64,000 nt of DNA from Streptomyces sp. HUAS ZL42 (GCF_040782645.1 NZ_CP160403.1:1426001-1490000); one strand, 5' to 3'; positions 34,007 through 41,627 are shown, counted from the stretch's first letter. Notes: generated from the sequence alone by a model not told the origin. Numbers and translations are program-made.

Positions 34007-35735
34007 GTGTCGTCTCCCGCCCGTGTGGTGCCTGGGGCGCCGGGGTGGTGTCCCCGCCGTCCGCGAAGACCGCCCGGTAGCCGCCGTCCTGCCACAGCTC
34101 GGCGTGCGGCGCGACCGCCACGACGCGTCCGTTCTCCAGCCATGCCACGAGATCGCAGCGGGCCGCCGTGGCCGCCCGGTGGGCGACGACCAGGCGGGTG
34201 CGGTCCCGGAGCATCGTCGTGATCGCCTCGGTGACCTCCGCCTCGGTGACGGTGTCCAGTCCCGAGGTTGCGTCGTCGAGCACGAATACCCGCGCCGGGC
34301 GGACCAACGCCCTGGCCAGACCTACGCGTTGGCGTTCGCCGCCGGACATCGGCGCCCGGTCCAGCGGGGTGTCGTACCCCTCCGGCAGTCGCCGGATGAA
34401 GGAGTCGGCGTGCGCCGCTCGAGCCGCGGCCGTCACATCGGCGCGGGTCAGCTCGGCACGGCCGTACGCGATCGCCTCGTGCACCGTCCCGCCGACCAGA
34501 GCCGGCTGGTCGAAGGCGTAGGTGACCCGGCGGCTCAGCTCCGCCAGGCTCAGCTCGTCGACCGGCACTCCGTCCAGGAGCACATGGCCCGACTCGGGGT
34601 CGGTCAGCCGGCCTATCAACGAGGCCACCAGGCTCTTGCCCGCGCCCGAACGGCCGACCAGCCCCACGGACTTTCCGGCCGGGATGTCCAGGTCGAGGTG
34701 GTCGAGCAGGGGTTCGCCGTCCCGGGTGACCGTCACGTCGCGCAGCCGGACCGCGCCGGGGCCGTCCTGCGGGCTCTGCCGGGTACCGCTCACCGGCGCG
34801 GGATCGGCCAGGATCTCGGCCAGCCGGCCGGTGCCCGCCCGTACCTGGGCGATCTGCAGCAGGACGTCGATCTGTCCCAGCGCGCCGGATGCCATCGTCA
34901 GGTATCCGGAGACCGCCAGCAGTTCCGCCGGGCCGACCCGTCCGGCGGACACACCGAAGCCCGCGACCGTCAGGACCACCACCTGGGCCAGCGGGGTCAG
35001 CAGCTTCAACTGCCACACCGCACCCCGCTGGAGGCTCCACAGCGACCGGCCCGCCGCGGACAGCTCGGGCAGCGGGCGCAGTACGCGTTCGCTCTCCGGG
35101 CCGACCGTGCCCGCGGCCCGGATCGTACGTGCCCCGCCCAGCGCGGACAGCAGCCGGGCCGCGATGCCCGACTGTGCTTCCAGGTACTCGGCCTGCGCGG
35201 CCGTCGCGCCCCCGATGAACCGCTTAGCGATCAGTACCACGGTGGGCAACGCCAGTGTGAAGGCCAGGCCCGACCACCAGTCCATCCGCCACAGCAGCAC
35301 CAGCGCGACCAGCGAAGCGGTCAGCGAGACCACCGAACCCGCCAGCGCGACGGGCAGGTTCGCGGTACTGGGCGCACCCTGCACCACCCGGGCGGTGGCG
35401 TCTCCCGGCGGCAGGGGCGAGCGGGATCCCAGCGTCAGCAGGTGCCGCACGGTACGGGTCTGCAGCCATACGCCCGCCCGGCCCGCGGCCGAGGCGCCCA
35501 GCAGGGCGAGTACGGCCTCCAGCAGTCCGCCGACGACGATCGCCAGCCCCAGCAGTGTCGCCGGGCGGACGATGTCGCCGCCCTCCAGCGCCACCGCCAC
35601 GGCCGACGCGAGCAGGGCCGGGGTGGCCAGGGTCAGCACGGCGCTTCCCGCCATCATGACCACGATCGCGGTCAGCGGACCGCGTATGCGTTGTGCTGTG
35701 CTCAGCAGCAGCTCACGGCTGCCGTAGGAGGCCAA
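33999..35735 (-). CDS. ABC transporter, fused permease and ATPase (lanthipeptide export, first subunit)
   Basis: About 578 residues if TTG 35735 is the start; GGAG lies 6 bases before it. The frame stays open to 35906, but that extension runs through a hairpin and precursor 1, so it is rejected. Residues about 18-300 hold six helices; the ATPase has Walker A GRSGAGKS (361-368), signature MSGGERQRVGLARAL and Walker B VFVLDDATSGLD with the H-loop VVAHR. It uses canonical motifs, unlike its partner. Distance from precursor 1 is 91 bp with a strong hairpin between, which probably lowers transporter expression relative to the precursors. Confidence 0.87.
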   Translation of the reverse strand: MASYGSRELLLSTAQRIRGPLTAIVVMMAGSAVLTLATPALLASAVAVALEGGDIVRPATLLGLAIVVGGLLEAVLALLGASAAGRAGVWLQTRTVRHLLTLGSRSPLPPGDATARVVQGAPSTANLPVALAGSVVSLTASLVALVLLWRMDWWSGLAFTLALPTVVLIAKRFIGGATAAQAEYLEAQSGIAARLLSALGGARTIRAAGTVGPESERVLRPLPELSAAGRSLWSLQRGAVWQLKLLTPLAQVVVLTVAGFGVSAGRVGPAELLAVSGYLTMASGALGQIDVLLQIAQVRAGTGRLAEILADPAPVSGTRQSPQDGPGAVRLRDVTVTRDGEPLLDHLDLDIPAGKSVGLVGRSGAGKSLVASLIGRLTDPESGHVLLDGVPVDELSLAELSRRVTYAFDQPALVGGTVHEAIAYGRAELTRADVTAAARAAHADSFIRRLPEGYDTPLDRAPMSGGERQRVGLARALVRPARVFVLDDATSGLDTVTEAEVTEAITTMLRDRTRLVVAHRAATAARCDLVAWLENGRVVAVAPHAELWQDGGYRAVFADGGDTTPAPQAPHGRETTRV

Positions 35736-35783
35736 ATCCGACTCCGATCCATGGATGATGCGGCTTTTTTCGGTGCCACGAGC

Positions 35784-35818
35784 ACGGCCGGGCGTGGAGC
35801 ATCTCCACGCCCGGCCGT
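35784..35818 (-). terminator. 15-bp hairpin between precursor genes and exporter genes
   Basis: Perfect inverted repeat ACGGCCGGGCGTGGA / TCCACGCCCGGCCGT with a 5-base loop, starting 9 bases after the stop of precursor 1. On the minus strand no U-run follows (an A-run does), so it may act as a partial terminator or an mRNA-stabilising 3' end. On the plus strand it would lie just downstream of a T-run. Confidence 0.7.
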
Positions 35819-35826
35819 TCAGTCGG

Positions 35827-35979
35827 TCACCAGGCACTGATGTTGCAGCTGAGTCCTTCACACGTGCCGACGCACGTGAAGAGGCAGCTGGTGGGGCACT
35901 TCCCATCCGGGCTGATGGCGAGCTGCTTCTCCTGACTGTCCAGGAGCTGCAATGCCTCGATGCTGTATTCGATATCCAT
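35827..35979 (-). CDS. Cys-rich lanthipeptide precursor 1
   Basis: 50 residues, too short for routine gene calling. ATG 35979 is preceded by AGGAGGTGAAAC. The leader MDIEYSIEALQLLDSQEKQL carries the amphipathic ALQLL motif found in class III/IV leaders. The predicted core after about Gly26 has Cys at 28, 32, 36, 40 and 45 and Ser/Thr at 30, 31, 35, 39, 44 and 48; four of the Cys are immediately preceded by Ser or Thr. The leader is nearly identical to precursor 2, but the core differs in sequence and Cys spacing (3-3-3-4). It lies downstream of lanL and the protease. Product structure unknown. Confidence 0.85.
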   Translation of the reverse strand: MDIEYSIEALQLLDSQEKQLAISPDGKCPTSCLFTCVGTCEGLSCNISAW

Positions 35980-36035
35980 GTTTCACCTCCTCTCGGGGAA
36001 CCAGTTCATCTGTCACCGGCTCAGCTGGTGACGAG
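35954..36035 (-). repeat. 82-bp perfect direct repeat, copy A (precursor 1/2 junction)
   Basis: Identical base for base to 36145-36226, 191 bp apart. It spans the 5' leader codons and ribosome site of precursor 1, the 41-bp spacer and the last codons of precursor 2. This shows that the precursor genes arose by tandem duplication with strong conservation of leader and spacing. Confidence 0.92.
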
Positions 36036-36170
36036 ACACGAGAGGGCGCAACTCACCTCGCAGGAAACGACGTTGCAACTGAACGCGCAGACCCACTCCC
36101 TGTATCCGGACAGCGCCGCCTCATCGCCCTTGAAAAGCTGCAGCGCCTCGATGCTGTATTCGATATCCAT
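36021..36170 (-). CDS. Cys-rich lanthipeptide precursor 2
   Basis: 49 residues; ATG 36170 with AGGAGGTGAAAC before it. The leader MDIEYSIEALQLFKGDEAAL matches precursor 1 for the first 12 residues and precursor 3 in the LQLFxGDEA block. Cys at 28, 32, 37, 41 and 45 (spacing 3-4-3-3) and Ser/Thr at 31, 36, 40, 44, 48 and 49; four Ser-Cys dyads. The core tail SCALSCLVTS is identical to precursor 3. Spacer to precursor 1 is 41 bp, the same as that from precursor 3. Confidence 0.87.
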   Translation of the reverse strand: MDIEYSIEALQLFKGDEAALSGYREWVCAFSCNVVSCEVSCALSCLVTS

Positions 36171-36226
36171 GTTTCACCTCCTCTCGGGGAACCAGTTCAT
36201 CTGTCACCGGCTCAGCTGGTGACGAG
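36145..36226 (-). repeat. 82-bp perfect direct repeat, copy B (precursor 2/3 junction)
   Basis: Identical to 35954-36035. It covers the leader start and ribosome site of precursor 2, the 41-bp spacer and the 3' end of precursor 3. Perfect identity between copies implies recent duplication or gene conversion, since the core segments outside the repeat have diverged. Confidence 0.92.
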
Positions 36227-36367
36227 GCAGGAAAGGGCGCAGCTCACCTTGCAGGAAGCGATGTTGCAGCTGAACGTGCACATCCCCTTGGTCGGGTCTT
36301 CATAGGCAAGGGAAGCCTCATCGCCCTGGAAGAGCTGCAGAGCGTCGATCTCGAACTCCATGTCCAT
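36212..36367 (-). CDS. Cys-rich lanthipeptide precursor 3
   Basis: 51 residues from ATG 36367 (a second in-frame ATG at 36361); AGAGGAGGTGAAACAC lies upstream. The leader MDMEFEIDALQLFQGDEASL contains the same ALQLF motif. Cys at 30, 34, 39, 43 and 47 have the same 3-4-3-3 spacing as precursor 2, each of the last four preceded by Ser; extra Thr/Ser at 31, 50 and 51. The first 50 bp overlap the 3' end of the S9 peptidase gene, so it is translationally linked to the protease. It is the first of three tandem precursors. Confidence 0.87.
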   Translation of the reverse strand: MDMEFEIDALQLFQGDEASLAYEDPTKGMCTFSCNIASCKVSCALSCLVTS

Positions 36368-38219
36368 GTGTTTCACCTCCTCTCTCGGTGGTTTGGTCGC
36401 AGTCGCCGTTCACGACCGTGGTCCCGGCGCGGCCGTCGTGCCCGCGCGCCGAAGCGGAGGGTTCCGCCCGGAGGTGGTCAGGCCGTGCCAGGAAGCCTGT
36501 GATCTCGGGTCCCAGCGGGTCGCCCTCGTGCATGCCGAACGTCATGTGGCCGCGGTTGGCGGGTTCGCGGTAGGTGATGTCGCCATGGCCCGCGTCGATC
36601 AGCCGGTGCACCAGTGCCCGGGACTGGGAGACGGGAATGGTCTCGTCGAGCCGACCGTGGGCGATGAGCACCCTCGCCCGGATACGCGGCACCAGCAGGT
36701 CCAGGTCGCGCGGTCCGAGGCCGTCGTCCACCTCACCGTGGCCGCGCAGCCGGTCGATCAGGTTGCGTGTCGGCTGGTACGCCTCCTCGTACAGCTTGGC
36801 GGCCGAGCGGAACGGGGCGACCGCCACGCAGGCCGACCAGCCGTCGGGATCGGCGGCTGCCGCGAGAAGGGCCAGGAAGGCCCCGTAGCTGATGCCGTAG
36901 ACCGCAGGGCGGTCGGCGTCCGGTGCCCGGACCGTGCCTATGGTGTCGCGAAGGGCGCGGATGTCGGCGAGGTCGGGGCCGCCCCAGGCGTCCCGGATGG
37001 CGTCCTCGTGGGCCTTTCCGTATCCGGTGCTGCCGCGCTGGTTGGGTGCGATCACGGCCAGGCCGGCGGCGGCGAGCTTCTGCAGCAGCGGATCGAAGCC
37101 GAGCGTCCAGTGCCGGTTCGGACCGCCGTGCAGGGCGATCACCACGCGGCGGCTGGTCCGCCAGTCCGGGCCGTACACGACGGCCTCGATCGGACCCGCC
37201 GGGCCATGGAAGGTCTCCAGTCGCCCGGGCGTCCACACCACCCCGGTGGGGTCCTCCGGCTGCCAGGGCAGGAGCTCCCGGCCACCGGGCGGAACCCAGC
37301 CGAAGGCGGTGGGCCGGGTCGGTGAGGAGAACGGCAGCCACAGTCCGCGGCTGGTCCACGCCGCCACGGGGTCCAGCTGCCCCGGGGGCATGTCGACGTG
37401 CTGGACCGTGTCCGACTCGATGTCGTACAGGACGAGTTCCGACCGTGCTCCACGGGTCACCACCGTGGCCGTCGCCGTCCCTTCGGGATCGAGCGCTACC
37501 GGGCTCATGACACCGTCCTGGACGCGAGGGCCGTCAAGGAGACGTATGCCTGCGCAGCCGGAGGTGCGGGCCAGCCCCAGCCGCATCCCCGCCTCGGTGT
37601 CGGCCGCGACAAGGACCTGGTCCGCGCCGGCGAGTACGACATGACAGGCCCTGGCGGGCGGCAACTCGGCGAGCAGGCGGTTCCTGCGGTCTTCCGGCGG
37701 ATCCGGATCGATGACCAGGGGGGTCGGCGTGCCGTCGAGGACGGCGGTGACGATCAGCAGGCCGCCGGTGACGGCCACCCCTCCGATGCGGCCGGGCACG
37801 CGCGCCACCTCTGTGGGCGACACGTCCGCATCCACCCGGTAGAACGTCGAAGAGCCGTCTGCCTCGGTGGCGATCGCCGTGGCGATCCAGTCGTTCCGGG
37901 ACAGCCCCGGCACCAGCCGAAGCGGCGTTTCGCTGGTCCGCAGCGCCAGCCGTCGGCCGTCTTCGCCGAGAAGCTCATAGTGCTGGGCGCCGCCGAGTCC
38001 ATGCCAGGAGAGCAGCACCCGGCCGTCGTCGAGCACCACGGCCTGAGGCATTTCCATGTCATGGGTGAGCGGGACGCGCAGGGTCCGCCGGGGACCGTCG
38101 TCAGCGAGCTCCCAGACTTCCAGATGGCCGACGCCCCGGTCGTCCTTGCACAGGCACGCGGCGCGCAGTGCGCCTGCGGAGAACACCACAGCGCCGCGCG
38201 AGACGATACGAGGCGTCAT
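36318..38219 (-). CDS. S9-family prolyl oligopeptidase-like protease (candidate leader peptidase)
   Basis: 633 residues from ATG 38219, which overlaps the lanL stop (ATGA). Residues 1 to about 320 form a degenerate beta-propeller; the alpha/beta-hydrolase domain follows with HGGPNRHW, GSTGYGKAHEDAIRDAWGGP, nucleophile Ser444 in GISYGAF, Asp525 in HGRLDETIPV and His558 in NRGHMTF. There is no signal peptide, so it acts in the cytoplasm. POP-type proteases (for example FlaP) remove leaders in some class III lanthipeptide systems; this gene sits between the synthetase and three precursors, so the same role is likely. The last 17 codons overlap precursor 3. Confidence 0.87.
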   Translation of the reverse strand: MTPRIVSRGAVVFSAGALRAACLCKDDRGVGHLEVWELADDGPRRTLRVPLTHDMEMPQAVVLDDGRVLLSWHGLGGAQHYELLGEDGRRLALRTSETPLRLVPGLSRNDWIATAIATEADGSSTFYRVDADVSPTEVARVPGRIGGVAVTGGLLIVTAVLDGTPTPLVIDPDPPEDRRNRLLAELPPARACHVVLAGADQVLVAADTEAGMRLGLARTSGCAGIRLLDGPRVQDGVMSPVALDPEGTATATVVTRGARSELVLYDIESDTVQHVDMPPGQLDPVAAWTSRGLWLPFSSPTRPTAFGWVPPGGRELLPWQPEDPTGVVWTPGRLETFHGPAGPIEAVVYGPDWRTSRRVVIALHGGPNRHWTLGFDPLLQKLAAAGLAVIAPNQRGSTGYGKAHEDAIRDAWGGPDLADIRALRDTIGTVRAPDADRPAVYGISYGAFLALLAAAADPDGWSACVAVAPFRSAAKLYEEAYQPTRNLIDRLRGHGEVDDGLGPRDLDLLVPRIRARVLIAHGRLDETIPVSQSRALVHRLIDAGHGDITYREPANRGHMTFGMHEGDPLGPEITGFLARPDHLRAEPSASARGHDGRAGTTVVNGDCDQTTERGGETHGHGVRDRRSAALPGR

Positions 38220-40996
38220 GTCAGCGCGCCAGCCGTCCCGATGATGCTCGTACCCTGCTCGGGAAGCGGCCAGGCGGTGTCGACCATGAGGGGACGCGTT
38301 CCGCCGTGACGCAACCGCAGCAGGAACGCCACCACCCCGGCCAGCCCCACCCCGTAGTCGGCGGTGACCTGCATACCGGTCTCGTTCGGGACGAGCATCC
38401 GACCTTCGTGCAGAGCGTGCCGTGCGTGGAGGGCGGCGGCGATGTCCTCGGCCCACCGCTGGTACGGGCCGCCCAGCAGCTGGGCCATGTCGAGGAGGAA
38501 GTCGCCGTTTCCGGCGAGTCCGTGGCAGATCGATGTCCCCGAGGACAAGTGGGCGTGGCGGACGGCCTTGGCCGCGTCCTCCGCCAGTTCGCGCATCACC
38601 GGGTCATCGGTCGCACGCCACAGCCGGATCAGGAAGGTGCCCACGCCCGAGGCGCCGCTGCACAGGTGGTAGAGCATTCCCGTGCCGTCCTCGTCGGCCC
38701 GGTCGACGCGCCAGCGGGCACCCCACGGACCGTGCTCGGCAGTGCTTGCGAGGGTCTCGCCCGCCTTGCGCGCCGCGTCGAGGCAGTCCTCCCGGCCGGT
38801 TGCCAGCGCGGCCTCCAGCAGGAAGGCGCCGACTCCGGCGACGCCGTGGGCGTATCCCAGGTGGGTGATGCCCGCGAGGGAGGAGTCGAAGTCCGACGGA
38901 ACCGGCCAGAACACCCCGTCGTCGGTGTGCTGGGCTGCGGCCAGCACACCGTCGGCGCAGTCCGCGGCACGGTCGAGGAACTCCTGCCGACCGGTTGCCC
39001 GCCAGAAGTGCAGCTGGGTCAGGCCGGCTCCGGCTGCTCCGTGGAACAGATCCGGGTTGGGCCAGCGGACGGGCAGCGTTAGGGCGAACCGTGCCGCGCG
39101 TTCGGCCAGTGCGGTGTCTCCCAGGTGGCGGGCGGCGTCGTACACGGCCCAGGCGGTGCCCGCCCTGCCGAAGTACAGACCGGGCAGCGGTGTGGTGGCC
39201 TGCCGATCGCCGCGGATGTCGAGCCACGCGGCCGTGTCGGCCATGGCGGTGCACAGGTCTTCGCGGGCGAGGACCTTGTCGGCCTGGGTGAGAACGGTCA
39301 GGACGCCGGCCGCGCCGTGCTGCACGTTGCACGGGTCGGTGGTGGCGCCGAAGGACGTGCTGTCCCAGAGCCGTTCGGCGTCGCCCTTGGCCATGGTGGA
39401 CAGCACATGGGCGAGGCCGTCGTCGATGAGCCGGTCGGTGAGGGCCGGGTCCAGGCCTGATGCCGGCGGTTCCGCAGCGGGACCGGTGGCTGCCGGCCGC
39501 ACCGGTTCCGGCTGAGACTCCGTCTCGTCGAGATACGCCGTCAGCCGCTCCAGCGACCAGCGCTGTTCGGGGTCCTGCGCGCACAGCCCGCGGATGGCCG
39601 GTGCCAGCAACGCCGCCGCGGCGCCGCGGTGCGTGAACAGGGCAAGCAGGCCGTCGAGCCGTTCCAGCGCGGTGCGTTGGTCCGCAGGCTGGTCGGGCGG
39701 CAGCGCCGGGTTCATGCCGGTCGCCATCTGGAAGAGCATCGCCCCGAGAGCGAACAGGTCCATGCTCTGCCCGGGCACCGGGCCGTACGTCGGCCCTGAC
39801 ACGTACTCGGGCGCGGCGAACCCCGGGGTGTAGGCCCGGTGGTCCCACACTCCAGGCTTGCCGAGGAACTCCGGGTCGATCAGGCGCAGTTGGCCGTCCG
39901 GCGTCACCATCACGTTGTTGGGAGTGAAGTCGCGGTACACCAGGCCCCGGCCGTGGATGTCGCCGAGCAGAGCGGCCAGCCGGCGGGCGGTGTCCCTCAC
40001 CAGGTCGCAGGAGAGCCCCAGGCTCTGGTCCTCCAGCTCCGAGTAACGCTCTTGCAGCCACCCCAGCAGGGTGACGCCCGGTACCACGGTCTCCACCAGG
40101 AAGGTGTGGTCGTCCTGGTCGAACAGCTCGACCAGCTCCGCGCCGAGTCCGGACAGCTCGGTCAGTGCCTTCGCCTCGGCCCTGAGCCCGTCGCGCGCGT
40201 CGAGCCCGCTGTACCCGCCGCCGACGTGGGCGCGAGCCTGCTTGACGATGACCTCCTGGCCCGTCTGCTGGTCCAGCGCCCGGTACACCCCGCCTCGCGC
40301 CGAGTGCCGGATCGCCTCATGGACGGCGTACCTGTCGTGCAGCAGCACCTTCTTCGGGGTCTTGGGGGCCACGCCCGGCCGGCCAGGTGCACCGGGGAAG
40401 GGCAGCTCCGCCCAGGGCGGAGGGGAGAACCACGGGTTGCGCCGGTCCTCGACCGCGTTGCCGTCGGGCGCCTCCAGCCGGACCTGCCGCACACCCTCAT
40501 TGGTCACATGCGGGACACCGAGGAACGCGCCGTACCGGTAGTGCACGATGCTGCCCTTCCGGAACGGACGGTCCGACTGGATCGCGGGCCCCGGCAGTCC
40601 GGCCGTGGCGAAGTCGAGTTCCTCGGCCAGCTCCCGGAACTGGTCGTCGTCATGCGGATAGGCGGTGATGAACTTGCCGCACTGAGCCCGGTCGGAGCGC
40701 ATGCTGGTCAGTTCCTCGACGTACTCCGCCCGCGCGGCGAACTTGAACGAGCACCCCTTGCGCACCAGCACCCGTGCGGCGCGGTGCAGCACCTCAGGCG
40801 CCGACAGCGGGGTCGCCGACAGGTGCAGCTTCCATCCCTGGATCCGCTTCGACTCCTCCGTCACCGGGCCCACCCGGCACCAGAAGTCGCCCTCGGCCAG
40901 CCCCCAGTCCTGCACGCCCTCGTCGTCCAGGACCAGGCGCACCAGCGCCTGCAGCGGAAATCGTGAGCCTCCGGCTCCAGGGCCGTTCACCGACAT
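38216..40996 (-). CDS. lanL: Class IV lanthipeptide synthetase LanL
   Basis: 926 residues from ATG 40996 (GGAG six bases upstream); the frame is open to 41122 but without a ribosome site. Three modules are visible: an N-terminal lyase region (about 1-215), a Ser/Thr kinase-like domain (about 220-490: GGVYRAL, Lys252 in VIVKQ, YRDFTPNN at 354-361, DPE at 374-376) and a LanC-like cyclase (about 520-926). The cyclase keeps zinc-ligand residues Cys779 (HLCSGASG) and Cys824/His825 (ICHGLAGN) and GYAHG at 714-718, which separates class IV LanL from class III LanKC. It phosphorylates and eliminates Ser/Thr and adds Cys thiols. Four precursors flank it. Confidence 0.92.
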   Translation of the reverse strand: MSVNGPGAGGSRFPLQALVRLVLDDEGVQDWGLAEGDFWCRVGPVTEESKRIQGWKLHLSATPLSAPEVLHRAARVLVRKGCSFKFAARAEYVEELTSMRSDRAQCGKFITAYPHDDDQFRELAEELDFATAGLPGPAIQSDRPFRKGSIVHYRYGAFLGVPHVTNEGVRQVRLEAPDGNAVEDRRNPWFSPPPWAELPFPGAPGRPGVAPKTPKKVLLHDRYAVHEAIRHSARGGVYRALDQQTGQEVIVKQARAHVGGGYSGLDARDGLRAEAKALTELSGLGAELVELFDQDDHTFLVETVVPGVTLLGWLQERYSELEDQSLGLSCDLVRDTARRLAALLGDIHGRGLVYRDFTPNNVMVTPDGQLRLIDPEFLGKPGVWDHRAYTPGFAAPEYVSGPTYGPVPGQSMDLFALGAMLFQMATGMNPALPPDQPADQRTALERLDGLLALFTHRGAAAALLAPAIRGLCAQDPEQRWSLERLTAYLDETESQPEPVRPAATGPAAEPPASGLDPALTDRLIDDGLAHVLSTMAKGDAERLWDSTSFGATTDPCNVQHGAAGVLTVLTQADKVLAREDLCTAMADTAAWLDIRGDRQATTPLPGLYFGRAGTAWAVYDAARHLGDTALAERAARFALTLPVRWPNPDLFHGAAGAGLTQLHFWRATGRQEFLDRAADCADGVLAAAQHTDDGVFWPVPSDFDSSLAGITHLGYAHGVAGVGAFLLEAALATGREDCLDAARKAGETLASTAEHGPWGARWRVDRADEDGTGMLYHLCSGASGVGTFLIRLWRATDDPVMRELAEDAAKAVRHAHLSSGTSICHGLAGNGDFLLDMAQLLGGPYQRWAEDIAAALHARHALHEGRMLVPNETGMQVTADYGVGLAGVVAFLLRLRHGGTRPLMVDTAWPLPEQGTSIIGTAGALT

Positions 40997-41154
40997 TGAG
41001 TACTCCAGGATGAGACGTGCATGAGTGAGCAGGAGGTGGGCAGCAACCGGTGCCGTGCGTGGGCGCGGTCCGCTGGGACTTGCGGGAACCGGCGGATGCC
41101 CGTGGGGCCGAGCGGGGAACACGGCCCCACGGATCTACACGGAGGGCAGGACCT

Positions 41155-41283
41155 TTACCACTGTTCGGTGGTCCACGAGATGGTGATGACGCAACCGATG
41201 GTGAAGCCACAGGCCTTGTCGGGTTCCGGGCCGGCGGCGGTCGGCTCGATCAGCATCTGCAGCGACTCGAGTTCGGTGTCCAT
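41155..41283 (-). CDS. lanA: Class IV-type lanthipeptide precursor 4
   Basis: 42 residues from ATG 41283; AGGGAG lies eight bases upstream. The leader MDTELESLQMLIEPTAAGPE has the LQML motif. The presumed core after Asp22 has Cys at 25 and 31 and Thr/Ser at 28, 34, 36, 38 and 39, with GCVITISWTTEQW at the end; this GCVxTxSW text is, from memory, like known class IV cores such as the venezuelin/streptocollin group. It is unlike precursors 1-3 in leader and core. It is the first gene of the operon, 158 bp before lanL, and is preceded by a LuxR-box-like palindrome. Confidence 0.85.
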   Translation of the reverse strand: MDTELESLQMLIEPTAAGPEPDKACGFTIGCVITISWTTEQW

Positions 41284-41627
41284 AGATTCACTCCCTGGTC
41301 GTTCCTTCTCGGACGACACGATCCTGGCAACCGCCCCTCCGCCCTAGCATTGGGGAAACCCCTAATTCGGTTGTCTAACCGGTTCTGACTGACGAAAAGT
41401 TGACCTGGCGGGCTTACTGCACGACGGATTTCGCACCCAGACGTATGGAGCATGCGGGCCCTCTCCGTGGATCGGGTGTCAGCGCGCCTTGGTGGTTGAA
41501 CCTGGCCCGCTAGTGCCGGGTTCCTCTTTTGTTGGGTATATGTCCTGGTGGCGGGGTCGTTCGGGTCTCGGGGGCGGGTGCTGGTGCCATCGCGGAAGGG
41601 CAGGGGCTCCGCCGGGTGCGGGATGCC
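41284..41627. other. Lanthipeptide promoter region and decayed sequence
   Basis: The first 120 bp upstream of precursor 4 (minus strand) hold its ribosome site, a palindrome at 41350-41365 and a possible -10 (TAGGGC) about 6 bp downstream of it. The remaining part to 41627 is the decayed 3' side of an IS982-type transposase frame and has no intact gene. Confidence 0.5.
41350..41365 (-). promoter_or_regulatory. LuxR-box-like palindrome upstream of precursor 4
   Basis: On the minus strand the text is TTAGGGGTTTCCCCAA, centred about 74 bp before the ATG at 41283. The published consensus for PAS-LuxR regulators of the PimM type is CTVGGGAWWTCCCBAG; 13 of 16 positions agree. Its position relative to the possible -10 would place it over the -35 element, usual for an activator. 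A LuxR-family LAL gene lies in the same island. Binding is inferred. Confidence 0.5.

Noticed and set aside
33996..35840. A 614-codon plus-strand frame over the first exporter gene
   Set aside because: It mirrors the ABC transporter, whose Walker A, signature and Walker B motifs are intact on the minus strand.
35736..35906. Extension of the first exporter gene to 35906
   Set aside because: It would run through the 15-bp hairpin and part of precursor 1. TTG 35735 with GGAG upstream is a better start.
35954..36226. CRISPR-like repeat array
   Set aside because: Only two 82-bp repeats occur and they fall in precursor gene leaders and spacers. No cas genes are present.
38216..40996. Class III LanKC identity for the synthetase
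   Set aside because: The cyclase keeps Cys779, Cys824 and His825 zinc-ligand positions, which class III enzymes lack. Class IV LanL fits better.
40997..41122. Upstream extension of LanL
   Set aside because: No ribosome site is visible and the text does not resemble the lyase domain. ATG 40996 has GGAG at the right distance.
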